Position numbers and translations under genes: made by a program. Shown one piece after another: positions 27,680 through 36,354 of a stretch of DNA of 64,000 nt. The DNA is from Butyrivibrio sp. Su6 (lineage in GTDB: Bacteria; Bacillota; Clostridia; Lachnospirales; Lachnospiraceae), in assembly GCF_900108105.1 (NCBI RefSeq), contig NZ_FNUR01000008.1, positions 62,001 through 126,000 on the forward strand, written 5' to 3'. A model generated the notes under the pieces. The model saw nothing but the letters and a program-made list of their open reading frames with translations. It did no database searches and was not told the DNA's origin. How positions within the stretch are numbered: the first letter of the stretch is position 1; each line of letters starts with the position of its first letter.

Positions 27680-29304
27680 AAATGATTTCTCTGAAGTATA
27701 GTAAAATACAAAAATGTGCATATTTTATCTTACTGTGTTTCTTTTTATTGGTTATTATAAGCCAAATTGTATATTTGTTTATTAACCCAAATCCAAAAGA
27801 ATTAAGGGAAATGTCTTTGGTCAAATATGCCCTTGATTTCTCAAAGGGGATTAATCCATATTCGTTGGATGTTTTGAATGATAAATTGCCACATAATATG
27901 GGATGCTATGGATTTATTGTGCCGCTAATTTGCAGCCCATTTGTTGCATTAGCTAGGGATCAGTATGCTTTATTGATATGCGAATTGCTTACTGCAATAA
28001 TGATAATTATCAGTTCGTGTATAACATATAGAATATTAAAGATGTATGAGATTTTAAGTTTTTGGTCTTTGATTGGAGCTATTTTTGTATTTCTTTTACA
28101 GCTTTTATGTGGAGGACTAAGCGAGGTATATATTACTGCTTTTCCAGGGCAATGGGGAGTGTCGGCATCTCTTATTCTTATGTATTTAATAGTAAGAGAT
28201 GATACTAAAGGGATAGTCCGCCCAGTAATTTACTCACTTGGTGTTGTTTTGCTTTTTTACATAAAACAGTATTTTGTATTTGTTAGCATTCCTATTTTTT
28301 TCTATATTCTATTGAGAAATAAAAAAGAAGCTATTAGATTTGGTATTATTGGGCTCATTTTAGGTATCGGTTCTGTTCTTGTTGTAAAGTTCTGTTTTCC
28401 GTTATATTTTCCACTTTCAATTGCAAGAGCAAGTATAGATTCAGTTATGAAGCCATATTCTTATGCAGTCGATCAGATATTGTTTTTAATAACATATAAG
28501 CGTTTATTACCAGTAGTTTTGGGAATGCTGCTAGCTTTTGCGATGGGATTGTATAAGTTTATAAACAATGCTAAAAGTACTATGAAAAGACAGTATATAA
28601 ACGTGCCATATGAACTGTTGTGTATTGTATTTTTGCTTCTTCCAACAATGTATTTAGCAAGGAATGCCGGGCAAACTAATGAGTATATTCTTCAGTTATG
28701 GATGCCATATATTTGTATTTATGGAGTGAGATGTATACATTATTTAAATAAATCTATTGGTAACGGTAAGATAAGTCTTGTAATCTTAACTGTTCTTTTT
28801 TCAAGTAGCTTAATTTGTTCGACTTCATCATTATTTTTATGTTTTAAAAACCCTATGTCTCAGGATGAGTTTAGAACTGTTGAGAATTGGAATAGAGCAT
28901 ATGAGATATTGGAGACTTATTCTGCTAGTTCAAATATACTTGTATCTCCACATTTATCATATTATGTTGTATGCAAAGGATTATACACAGATGATTATGG
29001 ACAAGGTGAGTATATGACTGCAGAGGCAATAGAAGAGTTGAATGCTAACAAGCTGTATTCAAAGTTATTCCCAGAGTTAGAGAAATTGCTAAATATATCT
29101 GTATTGTATAATGAACAAGTAAATAGTTGTGTTGGTAATGGATTCTATGATGTTGTTGCGGTAAAAGAAGGAAGCGGTCCTCACACTACAGACAATATGA
29201 ATTTAGGAAAAATGTATGATGAGGTTGAGGTAATTGATTTAAAAACAGGAGATCAAGTTTATAAAACCCATTTTTACGTAAGGAAAAATCTATATGAAAA
29301 ATGA
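27676..29304 (+). CDS. multi-spanning membrane protein, GT-C-like
   Basis: 542 residues from the ATG at 27676, which overlaps the stop of the preceding gene; ATG at 27682 also possible. About eleven membrane segments, with a first loop K-Y-A-L-D-F-S-K-G-I-N-P-Y-S near residue 45-58, the usual position of the catalytic acidic residue and N-P-Y motif in GT87/ArnT-type GT-C proteins. A soluble C-terminal tail of about 130 residues. No named family can be assigned with confidence. The gene ends 11 bases inside the ABC transporter gene. Confidence 0.55.
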   Translation: MKMISLKYSKIQKCAYFILLCFFLLVIISQIVYLFINPNPKELREMSLVKYALDFSKGINPYSLDVLNDKLPHNMGCYGFIVPLICSPFVALARDQYALLICELLTAIMIIISSCITYRILKMYEILSFWSLIGAIFVFLLQLLCGGLSEVYITAFPGQWGVSASLILMYLIVRDDTKGIVRPVIYSLGVVLLFYIKQYFVFVSIPIFFYILLRNKKEAIRFGIIGLILGIGSVLVVKFCFPLYFPLSIARASIDSVMKPYSYAVDQILFLITYKRLLPVVLGMLLAFAMGLYKFINNAKSTMKRQYINVPYELLCIVFLLLPTMYLARNAGQTNEYILQLWMPYICIYGVRCIHYLNKSIGNGKISLVILTVLFSSSLICSTSSLFLCFKNPMSQDEFRTVENWNRAYEILETYSASSNILVSPHLSYYVVCKGLYTDDYGQGEYMTAEAIEELNANKLYSKLFPELEKLLNISVLYNEQVNSCVGNGFYDVVAVKEGSGPHTTDNMNLGKMYDEVEVIDLKTGDQVYKTHFYVRKNLYEK

Positions 29305-31066
29305 TATTACTAAGTTTTTGAATATTATTAGAGAAGTATTTGAGATATTAGACAAAGAAGACAGAAAAAAGTCATATGTGGTGTTGGCAGATATATTGCT
29401 GTGTGCTGTTTTGGAAACTATTGGGGTAAGCTTAATCGTTCCGTTTATGACGTTGATTTCATCACCTGAAAGCATTACTGAAAAGAAAGTGATAAACTCT
29501 GTAGTTTGTGCATTGAATATAAGCAGTACTCAATTGGTTTTGATTTTTGGATTATTTTTGTGCGCTTTTTATTTGGCTAAGAACTTTTTTTTAATGTATT
29601 CATCATATTTGCAAAATAAGTTTAGATATGGACTACACAAGAAATTATCAGTTAGGATGTTGGGCGCATACATGCAACGTCCTTATGAGTTCTTTGTTGA
29701 GACAAATAGTTCAGAAATAGTTAGGGGAGTTGGGTCAGATATAGGGTGTGTGAAAGATGCCTTAGGTACACTTTTTGATCTGGTTACGCAAGTGTTAACA
29801 CTTATTTTGATAGCTATTTTTTTGGCATATACTGATTTAACAATGGCTGCATGTCTTTTGTTTATTTCTCTATTATGTATGTTTTTCCTTGTATATGTGC
29901 TCAGAATAAAAATAAGTAATCTTGGAAAAGAACAGCGCGAAGCTGAAACTAAGATAACTAAGTATTTCTTTGAAATGCTTGAAGGGATAAAAGAAATACT
30001 TGCTATGAGAAAAGAAAAGAGTTTTATGGCTGTTTATGAGAAAGAATGTGAGGAAAAGGGAAGAGTTGAAGCAAAGTATATGACATATCTTTCTTTTCCC
30101 AATAGAGTCATAGAGACTATTTTTATGGTCGGGATAATAGTGATAATTGCAATACGTATACTGCAGGGCGTAGAAGTTTCTAGTTTTGTTCCCCAATTAG
30201 CTGCTTTTGCAGTCGGTGGAATAAAAATGTTACCAGCTATGTCTGTGATTTCTAAATCAGTAACAGCAGTTGTATATTTGAAACCTGGAGTAGACGCAGT
30301 TTATAGCAATATGGCACTGCTCGATGCGAGCAGTAACATACTTGATCTGAACGAAACTGTATCTAATGAAAAATTTGAGACTTTGGAAATAGATGACATT
30401 CATTGGAAATTTAACGGGGCAGATCATGAGACTATAAAAGGCTTGTCATTAAAAATTAACAAAGGAGAATCAGTTGCAATTATTGGTACATCAGGAGCAG
30501 GTAAAACAACACTGATAGATATTATTTTAGGATTGTTTACTCCTCAAATTGGAGCTGTAAAAGTTAATGGGAAAGATATATCAAGAGATAAGCATTCTTG
30601 GTGTCACATGTTTACATATGTGCAGCAGAATATATTTATCATGGATGATAGTTTGAAAAAAAATATTGCTTTTGGAATTAGTGAAAGTGATATCGACGAG
30701 GCGAAAGTATATGATGCCATAAAGCAGGCACAGTTATATGATTTTGTTTCTCAGCTCGATGATGGAATTAATACTATAGTAGGTGAACGAGGTGTGAAGT
30801 TTTCTGGCGGACAAAGGCAGAGAGTTGCTATAGCAAGAGCACTTTATTTTGATTCAGATGTAATTATATTTGATGAAGCAACAGCTGCGCTTGATGTTGA
30901 GACCGAAAAAGCTCTTATATCGTCAATAGAAGCGTTGCATGGAGAAAAGACTATGATTATAGTTGCGCATAGATTATCCACTGTAGCAAATTGTGACAAA
31001 ATATACGAGATCAAAGATGGCAGGACTGTAGAAAGAACAAAGGAATCTTTGTTTAAAAGAGATTGA
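29294..31066 (+). CDS. ABC transporter (permease-ATPase fusion), PglK/MsbA-like flippase
   Basis: 590 residues, ATG behind AAGGAAAAATCTAT, overlapping the upstream gene. N-terminal six-helix transmembrane domain (about residues 20-310), then an ATPase domain: Walker A G-T-S-G-A-G-K-T-T near 397-405, Q-loop Y-V-Q-Q-N, signature F-S-G-G-Q-R-Q-R-V-A-I-A-R-A near 502, Walker B V-I-I-F-D-E-A near 521, and the H-loop A-H-R. It works as a homodimer. In a locus with no MATE-type Wzx gene in the window, the likely role is flipping a lipid-linked oligosaccharide, as PglK does, although multidrug/lipid export cannot be excluded. Confidence 0.85.
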   Translation: MKNDITKFLNIIREVFEILDKEDRKKSYVVLADILLCAVLETIGVSLIVPFMTLISSPESITEKKVINSVVCALNISSTQLVLIFGLFLCAFYLAKNFFLMYSSYLQNKFRYGLHKKLSVRMLGAYMQRPYEFFVETNSSEIVRGVGSDIGCVKDALGTLFDLVTQVLTLILIAIFLAYTDLTMAACLLFISLLCMFFLVYVLRIKISNLGKEQREAETKITKYFFEMLEGIKEILAMRKEKSFMAVYEKECEEKGRVEAKYMTYLSFPNRVIETIFMVGIIVIIAIRILQGVEVSSFVPQLAAFAVGGIKMLPAMSVISKSVTAVVYLKPGVDAVYSNMALLDASSNILDLNETVSNEKFETLEIDDIHWKFNGADHETIKGLSLKINKGESVAIIGTSGAGKTTLIDIILGLFTPQIGAVKVNGKDISRDKHSWCHMFTYVQQNIFIMDDSLKKNIAFGISESDIDEAKVYDAIKQAQLYDFVSQLDDGINTIVGERGVKFSGGQRQRVAIARALYFDSDVIIFDEATAALDVETEKALISSIEALHGEKTMIIVAHRLSTVANCDKIYEIKDGRTVERTKESLFKRD

Positions 31067-31106
31067 TTTTTTTTAGATTTACACTGTGTTATGCGAGGAA
31101 TCATAA

Positions 31107-32054
31107 ATGAAGGTGATGTTTACTGATGCTTTTGTGGCAGAAGAGCAAACAAAACGAATTCTAAAAGAATTATTTGGAAATTTTGAAATATCAGAGAATC
31201 CAGACTTTTTATTTTGCGGAGTGGCATATGAAGCTAATCGATTGAAATACAACTGTGCAAGGATAATGTTAACTGGAGAAAATTATATTCCTGATTTTAA
31301 TTGTGTCGACTATGCAATAGGATTTCATTATCTTACGTTTGAGGATAGATATTTGAGAGCTCCGTTGTATTTGTTTTATGAAAACGATTACGCGCTTGCA
31401 TTAGAAAAACATAAGAATTATAAATCAATAAAAAAAGAAGGCTTTTGTAATTTTATATATTCCAATGGGAGAGATGCGATGAAAGAAAGAGATGATTTTT
31501 TCTATTCCCTTTCAAAGTATAAAAAGGTGGATTCTGGTGGAAAACATCTCAACAACATTGGTAAAGCAGTTGATGATAAATTAGAATTCCAAAGGAAATA
31601 CAAATTTTCCATTGCATTTGAAAATGCATCAGTTAATGGCTATACAACTGAAAAGATATTGCAAGCTTTTTCTGCTGGAACTATTCCTATTTACTATGGT
31701 GATCCGTTGATATCAAAAGAGTTTAATTCGAAAGCATTTATAAATTGCCATGACTTTGATACATTTGATGACGTCATAGATAGGGTTAGAGAGATAGATA
31801 ATAATGATAATCTGTTCGAGGAATACTTAAGCCAACCGGTATTCAATGACATTGAACGTGCTAAAGAGCCCTTAAAGATGTACAAAGATTTTATTTATAA
31901 AATTTGTAGTCAAGATCCTCAATCTGCAATTCGTAGATGTAATGATTGTTGGGGAGAAAAAATACAAAATGAAATGAGAGATTTTTATAAATTTACTAAA
32001 GTAAATGAAGAAAACTCTTTGAAAAGTAAGGCTTTGAGAGTGTTGATAAGATGA
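31107..32054 (+). CDS. glycosyltransferase family 10 (alpha-1,3/4-fucosyltransferase-like)
   Basis: 315 residues, ATG behind GAGGAATCATAA. The C-terminal half carries the GT10 signature: Y-K-F-S-I-A-F-E-N-A near residue 165, G-Y-T-T-E-K-I near 176-182, then A-G-T-I-P-I-Y-Y-G-D. The N-terminal acceptor region has L-T-G-E-N-Y-I-P-D-F-N and D-Y-A-I-G-F-H. GT10 enzymes transfer L-fucose from GDP-fucose to GlcNAc/Glc residues. Cytoplasmic. It overlaps the GT11 gene by four bases (ATGA), so the two fucosyltransferases are coupled. Confidence 0.88.
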   Translation: MKVMFTDAFVAEEQTKRILKELFGNFEISENPDFLFCGVAYEANRLKYNCARIMLTGENYIPDFNCVDYAIGFHYLTFEDRYLRAPLYLFYENDYALALEKHKNYKSIKKEGFCNFIYSNGRDAMKERDDFFYSLSKYKKVDSGGKHLNNIGKAVDDKLEFQRKYKFSIAFENASVNGYTTEKILQAFSAGTIPIYYGDPLISKEFNSKAFINCHDFDTFDDVIDRVREIDNNDNLFEEYLSQPVFNDIERAKEPLKMYKDFIYKICSQDPQSAIRRCNDCWGEKIQNEMRDFYKFTKVNEENSLKSKALRVLIR

Positions 32055-32959
32055 ATAGAGGGGAAGTAAAAGATAAAATAATAATCAAATTTGGTGGTGG
32101 ATTAGGGAATCAACTATTTGATTACATATTTTATGAATGGGTAAAAAAGGAATTCATTGATAAAGAGGTACTTGCAGATTTATCTTATTTCAACCTTGAA
32201 ATACCTCATGATTCATTGGGAATTTGGCAGGTGTTTCCTAATATCAATTTAAAAAAAGCGACTTTTGCGGAATTGTATTCCGTTACTGGTGAAGTTCCTA
32301 TTTTTTATGGTGGACCATTAAAACATAAAATTAATTCTGCTCGATGTTTATTTAATGATAAATTTTTTAGAAGAAAAGATGACATTATATATAAAAATGA
32401 TAATGATTGGGTATCACCAGAAGAAGCTAAGCAAGCTATAATTAGTGGAAAAAAATTTTTTGACAGCTATTGGCAGGATTCAGCTTATTTTCAAAAAGTT
32501 TTTGATTATGTAGCTGAAAGATTACAATTTCAAGTTTCTGGTGAAATATCACATGAAAAAGAAATGAAAAAGTCTAACGCGGTTTCTGTTCATATTAGGC
32601 GTGGAGACTATGTCGGAACTATTTTTGATAAAGAGGTTAATGAGGATTATTATAAACGCGCAGTAGAGTATATTAACAATAAAGTTGATGATCCACATTT
32701 TTTTATATTTTCAGACGATTTGGAGTATGTTACTGAAACCTATGATTGGATAGAAAATAAGACAATAGTAAGTGGTCATGACGGAAAAAAATCATATATT
32801 GATATGTATTTAATGAGCTTGACACCAAATAGTATTATTGCTAATTCTACTTTTTCACTATGGGCAGCATATTTAAACAAAAATGCTAATCCACTGATTG
32901 TTTATCCTGCAGTGGAGTACATGCAACATAAGAAAATGAATGATTGGATTGGATTATGA
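32051..32959 (+). CDS. glycosyltransferase family 11 (alpha-1,2-fucosyltransferase-like)
   Basis: 302 residues. GT11 hallmarks: F-G-G-G-L-G-N-Q-L-F-D-Y at residues 14-25, and H-I-R-R-G-D-Y-V near 181-188 (the arginines bind GDP-fucose), followed by F-I-F-S-D-D near 215 and a conserved M-S-L-T-P-N-S-I-I-A-N-S-T-F-S-L-W-A-A-Y block near 255-275. The enzyme transfers L-fucose from GDP-fucose to galactose. With the preceding GT10 enzyme this predicts a polymer carrying two kinds of fucosyl branch. No GDP-fucose synthesis genes (gmd, fcl) are in the window. Confidence 0.9.
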   Translation: MNRGEVKDKIIIKFGGGLGNQLFDYIFYEWVKKEFIDKEVLADLSYFNLEIPHDSLGIWQVFPNINLKKATFAELYSVTGEVPIFYGGPLKHKINSARCLFNDKFFRRKDDIIYKNDNDWVSPEEAKQAIISGKKFFDSYWQDSAYFQKVFDYVAERLQFQVSGEISHEKEMKKSNAVSVHIRRGDYVGTIFDKEVNEDYYKRAVEYINNKVDDPHFFIFSDDLEYVTETYDWIENKTIVSGHDGKKSYIDMYLMSLTPNSIIANSTFSLWAAYLNKNANPLIVYPAVEYMQHKKMNDWIGL

Positions 32960-32971
32960 TAGGAATATTAT

Positions 32972-33979
32972 ATGAATAAAGCATACGATGTAGCCGTTGT
33001 ATTATTTATTTTTAAAAGGCTAGAAACAGTACAATTGATAATGGAGCAAATTAAGAAAGTTAAGCCTAAAGTGTTGTATGTTTTTTCTGATGGCCCTCGT
33101 TTAGAGATAGAGGATGAGGCCGCTAGAGTTAACAGAGTTAGAAAATATGTAGCGGGGGCAATTGATTGGGAATGTGAAAGGAAACTTTATTTTTGGGAAA
33201 TTAATAAAGGATGTGATAAAAACATAAGAGAAGGCCTAGACCTAGTGTTTTCTGAACAAAAAATGGCTATTGTTTTTGAAGATGATGCCGTTCCTTGTCA
33301 GGATTTTTTTCCTTATTGTGAAGAATTACTTTTTAAGTATAAAGATTGCGATAGTGTTCAATATATAGCTGGTTTTAATGCTATTGGGAAGAATGAAATA
33401 ATAAAAGAAGACTATACATTTGGGAAAACTGTTCCTATGTCTGGAGCTTTTGCTACTTGGGCTAACAGATGGAATGAGTGTGATTTTGACTTAAAAGATT
33501 GGCCCCAAAACAGAGATAGTAATAGATTTGATGATGTTTTTTTCTTTAGAGAAATGAAAAAGCGGTATATAAAGGGCTTTAATGATATCTATTATGGGAA
33601 GGTAACTGCATGGGATTCAAAATTTGAACATGATATGTTTAATAAAGATAGAATGGTAGTTGTTCCAAAGAATAATTTGGCTACTAGCTATGGTTTTGCG
33701 GATGGTGCTTTTCATCCTCAAGAAAAGAAGGAGGCGGAGAGGCTTTTAAAGATTATGACAGTAACAGATGAATCACTAGAATTCCCGTTGAATGGACCTG
33801 AATTTGTAGTTAGAAATGTGAAATATGACAGAGAACGCCAAAAGAAAATGCTAGAAGTGAGAGGTAACTACTTTCAGCGTAGATTTAGAGATGTTTATTT
33901 ATTTGTAAAAGGAATAGCTTATAGATATTTACCTAAAAATCTTTGGGATAGAATAAAGTGTATGGTGAAATCGAAGTAA
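32972..33979 (+). CDS. GNT-I/GT2-like glycosyltransferase
   Basis: 335 residues, ATG with a weak GGAA binding site. Paralogue of the gene at 10245: V-A-V-V-L-F-I-F-K-R at the start, F-S-D-G-P near 35, N-K-G-C-D-K-N-I-R-E near 80 (equivalent to N-K-G-L-A-K-S-I), and V-F-E-D-D-A near 98, the acidic metal-binding motif. A-T-W-A-N-R-W near 165 corresponds to G-W-A-T-W. The C-terminal ~40 residues are basic, perhaps for membrane contact. Cytoplasmic transferase of unknown sugar specificity. Confidence 0.75.
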   Translation: MNKAYDVAVVLFIFKRLETVQLIMEQIKKVKPKVLYVFSDGPRLEIEDEAARVNRVRKYVAGAIDWECERKLYFWEINKGCDKNIREGLDLVFSEQKMAIVFEDDAVPCQDFFPYCEELLFKYKDCDSVQYIAGFNAIGKNEIIKEDYTFGKTVPMSGAFATWANRWNECDFDLKDWPQNRDSNRFDDVFFFREMKKRYIKGFNDIYYGKVTAWDSKFEHDMFNKDRMVVVPKNNLATSYGFADGAFHPQEKKEAERLLKIMTVTDESLEFPLNGPEFVVRNVKYDRERQKKMLEVRGNYFQRRFRDVYLFVKGIAYRYLPKNLWDRIKCMVKSK

Positions 33980-33988
33980 GGGACAAAA

Positions 33989-34987
33989 ATGGATATTAAT
34001 AAAATAGAATGGCTTTTTTACGAGAAAAGATATAAATTCAGGGATTATTATTTAAATAGAGTAATCAGTCGTCATATTACTATGCCGCTTTTGGGCAAAG
34101 AACCTCACATATTTTATTATGGGGGCAAGATATTGCATAGTGCTGATTGGGCGAATAACAGAATTATTGATTTTATAAATGGTGATAAGCCTTTTATGGC
34201 GTCTAGGTTTGGAAATACTGAATTAAATAATTTGAATGCATATATGCAAAAAGTAATATTGGGAGAATCAGAAGATAATTATACTTTTGCTACTGAATGG
34301 TGGGAGAATTTGTACAATTTATCAGGTTTTTTTCCGAAGGATATATCTTTACAGAAAAGGTTTGCTGAATTGATTTATAGTAGTTCGGCAGAAACAGACT
34401 TGCTTGGTGTTTGGAATCGACCGATGGAAGACTATTATTTAAAAACTAATATGAACAATGCGCAGATAACTGCATTACGCTGGATGGAACCGTGGTACGG
34501 AAGTGTACCATGGACTTCAGCGTTGAAAGGAAAGAAAGTATTAGTTATTCACCCATTTGAGGAATCAATAAAAAAGCAATATGAGAATAGGAAAAAAATC
34601 TTTAAGGATGAGAGATTGTTACCAGACTTTAACTTATATACACTTAAGGCTGTTCAGACGTTAGGTAATGTAAGTGATAAGCGTTTTGAAACTTGGTTTG
34701 ATGCATTGGATTATATGTATCAAGAGGCTATGAAAAGAGATTTTGATGTGGCAATTATTGGATGCGGTGCATATGGAATGCCTTTGGCAGCTATGATAAA
34801 AAAAGCTGGGAGAAAGGCAATTCATATGGGCGGAGTTACGCAATGCTTATTCGGTATTAAAGGAAAAAGATGGATAAATAGTCCGATTGATAAAAAGATA
34901 CCAATAAATGAAAATTGGATATTTCCAAGTGAAAATGAAACGCCAGAAGGCGCTAGGAACGTGGAAGATGCTTGTTATTGGAAATAA
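33989..34987 (+). CDS. GT-D-like putative glycosyltransferase of capsule loci
   Basis: 332 residues, ATG behind AAGGGAC. No membrane segments. Two features stand out: S-R-F-G-N-T-E-L near residue 73, similar to the R-x-G-D-G-E motif of the GT-D (DUF1792) class, and a C-terminal I-I-G-C-G-A-Y-G-M-P-L-A-A-M-I-K, then A-I-H-M-G-G and L-F-G-I-K-G-K-R-W. The latter block recurs in hypothetical polysaccharide-locus proteins. The GT-D assignment is inference, because the usual D-x-E is altered to N-T-E. Confidence 0.45.
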   Translation: MDINKIEWLFYEKRYKFRDYYLNRVISRHITMPLLGKEPHIFYYGGKILHSADWANNRIIDFINGDKPFMASRFGNTELNNLNAYMQKVILGESEDNYTFATEWWENLYNLSGFFPKDISLQKRFAELIYSSSAETDLLGVWNRPMEDYYLKTNMNNAQITALRWMEPWYGSVPWTSALKGKKVLVIHPFEESIKKQYENRKKIFKDERLLPDFNLYTLKAVQTLGNVSDKRFETWFDALDYMYQEAMKRDFDVAIIGCGAYGMPLAAMIKKAGRKAIHMGGVTQCLFGIKGKRWINSPIDKKIPINENWIFPSENETPEGARNVEDACYWK

Positions 34988-35032
34988 GCAACTAAAAGTT
35001 TAGATTTTGATAGAGGGGCATTGATAACTACA

Positions 35033-36175
35033 ATGGAGATGATAATAAATAAAAAAATTGATTCTATACAAGCTTTGAGGGCGTTGGCTTTTTTGGGAGT
35101 GTTTTTTGTTCATTCGGGGCTTAAAAATGTGTATGGGGCAGGCGAATGGGGAGTTTCTGTTTTTTTAATTATGTCAGGCTTTTTGTGTGTAAATAGATAT
35201 TATCCGAAAATGAACGGAATGCAAGTTGATTTTAAAAGCAATCTTGTATTTGCCATTAAAAGGATTAGTGGTATTTATTGGCTACATTTTGCTCTTACAT
35301 TTGGATTTTTGCCATTTTATTTTTTAGGAACAAATACAGAGCATTTCTTATCAGTTTTGTTTAAGTATGTGATTAATTTTTTATTGCTTCAAGCGTGGTT
35401 TGTAATTCCTTATATGTCAATCAATAGAGTGTCATGGTATTTAAGTGCAATTCTTTTTTGCTATTTTCTTTTTCCATGGATGTTAAAAATTATTGATAAG
35501 TTTAGCAAGAAAAAAGTAATATGTGCTATTGTTTTCTTGTACTTGTTTGAATTACTATCGGCAATCGTTGCAGCGTTTTTAGATTGTGCGGATGTTTCAT
35601 TTTATAATTGCTATGCTGGATGGGTAATCTATTATCATCCTGTTTTTAGATCAATAGATTTCATGATAGGATGCCTTGTTGGAAAGCTATATATTAGTGA
35701 GTCGGACGATGTAAGAAAAAAATGGAAAAAGATGAATAATTATACTTCACTGTGTATAATTGGTCTAATATTAGTGCTTCATGGAATATACAATCATTTT
35801 AATACAATTCAGATACAGACATTTGGTTCAGTACTAATAATTAAAATCATAAGTGTAGCAGGTTTTTCAATTACTTCGTGCATGCTAGTTTATTTGTTTG
35901 CTAAAAATGATACAAAGATTGTTTATATAATGACTAACAAGTTTTTGATTTTTGTAGGTGATATGTCAAAATACATGTATTTGATCCATTTTTTTGTCTT
36001 TGAGTACATTGGAAGGGTATTATGGAGGGTAGGAGGAGAAAACTTTTACAAAAAATATGGTGTAATAGCTAAGCTAACTATTGGCCTTATCATTACGATT
36101 GTTTTATCAATGATTTGGCAGAAGTTTGCTAGAATTATTAAAAATCGTAGATATGAGAAACAAAGTCTCAGCTGA
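35033..36175 (+). CDS. acyltransferase family 3 (OafA/YrhL-like O-acetyltransferase)
   Basis: 380 residues; ATG at 35033 chosen, GAGGGG lies 14 bases upstream, and TTG at 35021 or ATG at 35039 are alternatives. Ten or so membrane segments. The start I-D-S-I-Q-A-L-R-A-L-A-F-L-G-V-F-F-V-H-S-G contains the family Arg and His motif (R-A-x-A with H about ten residues on), and S-G-F-L-C near 45 is also typical. The protein moves an acyl group across the membrane and O-acetylates surface sugars. Adjacent gene order suggests it acts on the fucosylated polymer. Confidence 0.85.
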   Translation: MEMIINKKIDSIQALRALAFLGVFFVHSGLKNVYGAGEWGVSVFLIMSGFLCVNRYYPKMNGMQVDFKSNLVFAIKRISGIYWLHFALTFGFLPFYFLGTNTEHFLSVLFKYVINFLLLQAWFVIPYMSINRVSWYLSAILFCYFLFPWMLKIIDKFSKKKVICAIVFLYLFELLSAIVAAFLDCADVSFYNCYAGWVIYYHPVFRSIDFMIGCLVGKLYISESDDVRKKWKKMNNYTSLCIIGLILVLHGIYNHFNTIQIQTFGSVLIIKIISVAGFSITSCMLVYLFAKNDTKIVYIMTNKFLIFVGDMSKYMYLIHFFVFEYIGRVLWRVGGENFYKKYGVIAKLTIGLIITIVLSMIWQKFARIIKNRRYEKQSLS

Positions 36176-36228
36176 TATCTGTAGCTTTTATGGAAGTTGC
36201 AGGTGATATGATATGAAAAAAATATACT

Positions 36229-36354
36229 ATGATAAATAAAAAGCATTTGAACATTGCATACGTGAGTTTTGAAATTGAGAAACTGAAAAAGTTTGTAAAA
36301 ATGCCATTTGACTTGAAAATAGAAATGGTTAAGGGAAAGATAAAAGAATGTTAG
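36229..36354 (+). CDS. 41-codon open frame, doubtful, perhaps a gene remnant
   Basis: ATG at 36229 to TAG at 36352-36354, overlapping the next start. It encodes a basic peptide (L-N-I-A-Y-V-S-F-E-I-E-K-L-K-K). The I-A-Y-V-S-F-E start resembles a glycosyltransferase N-terminus, so it may be a leftover of a deleted transferase. No clear ribosome binding site. Reported because it fills most of the 170-base gap. Confidence 0.2.
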   Translation: MINKKHLNIAYVSFEIEKLKKFVKMPFDLKIEMVKGKIKEC

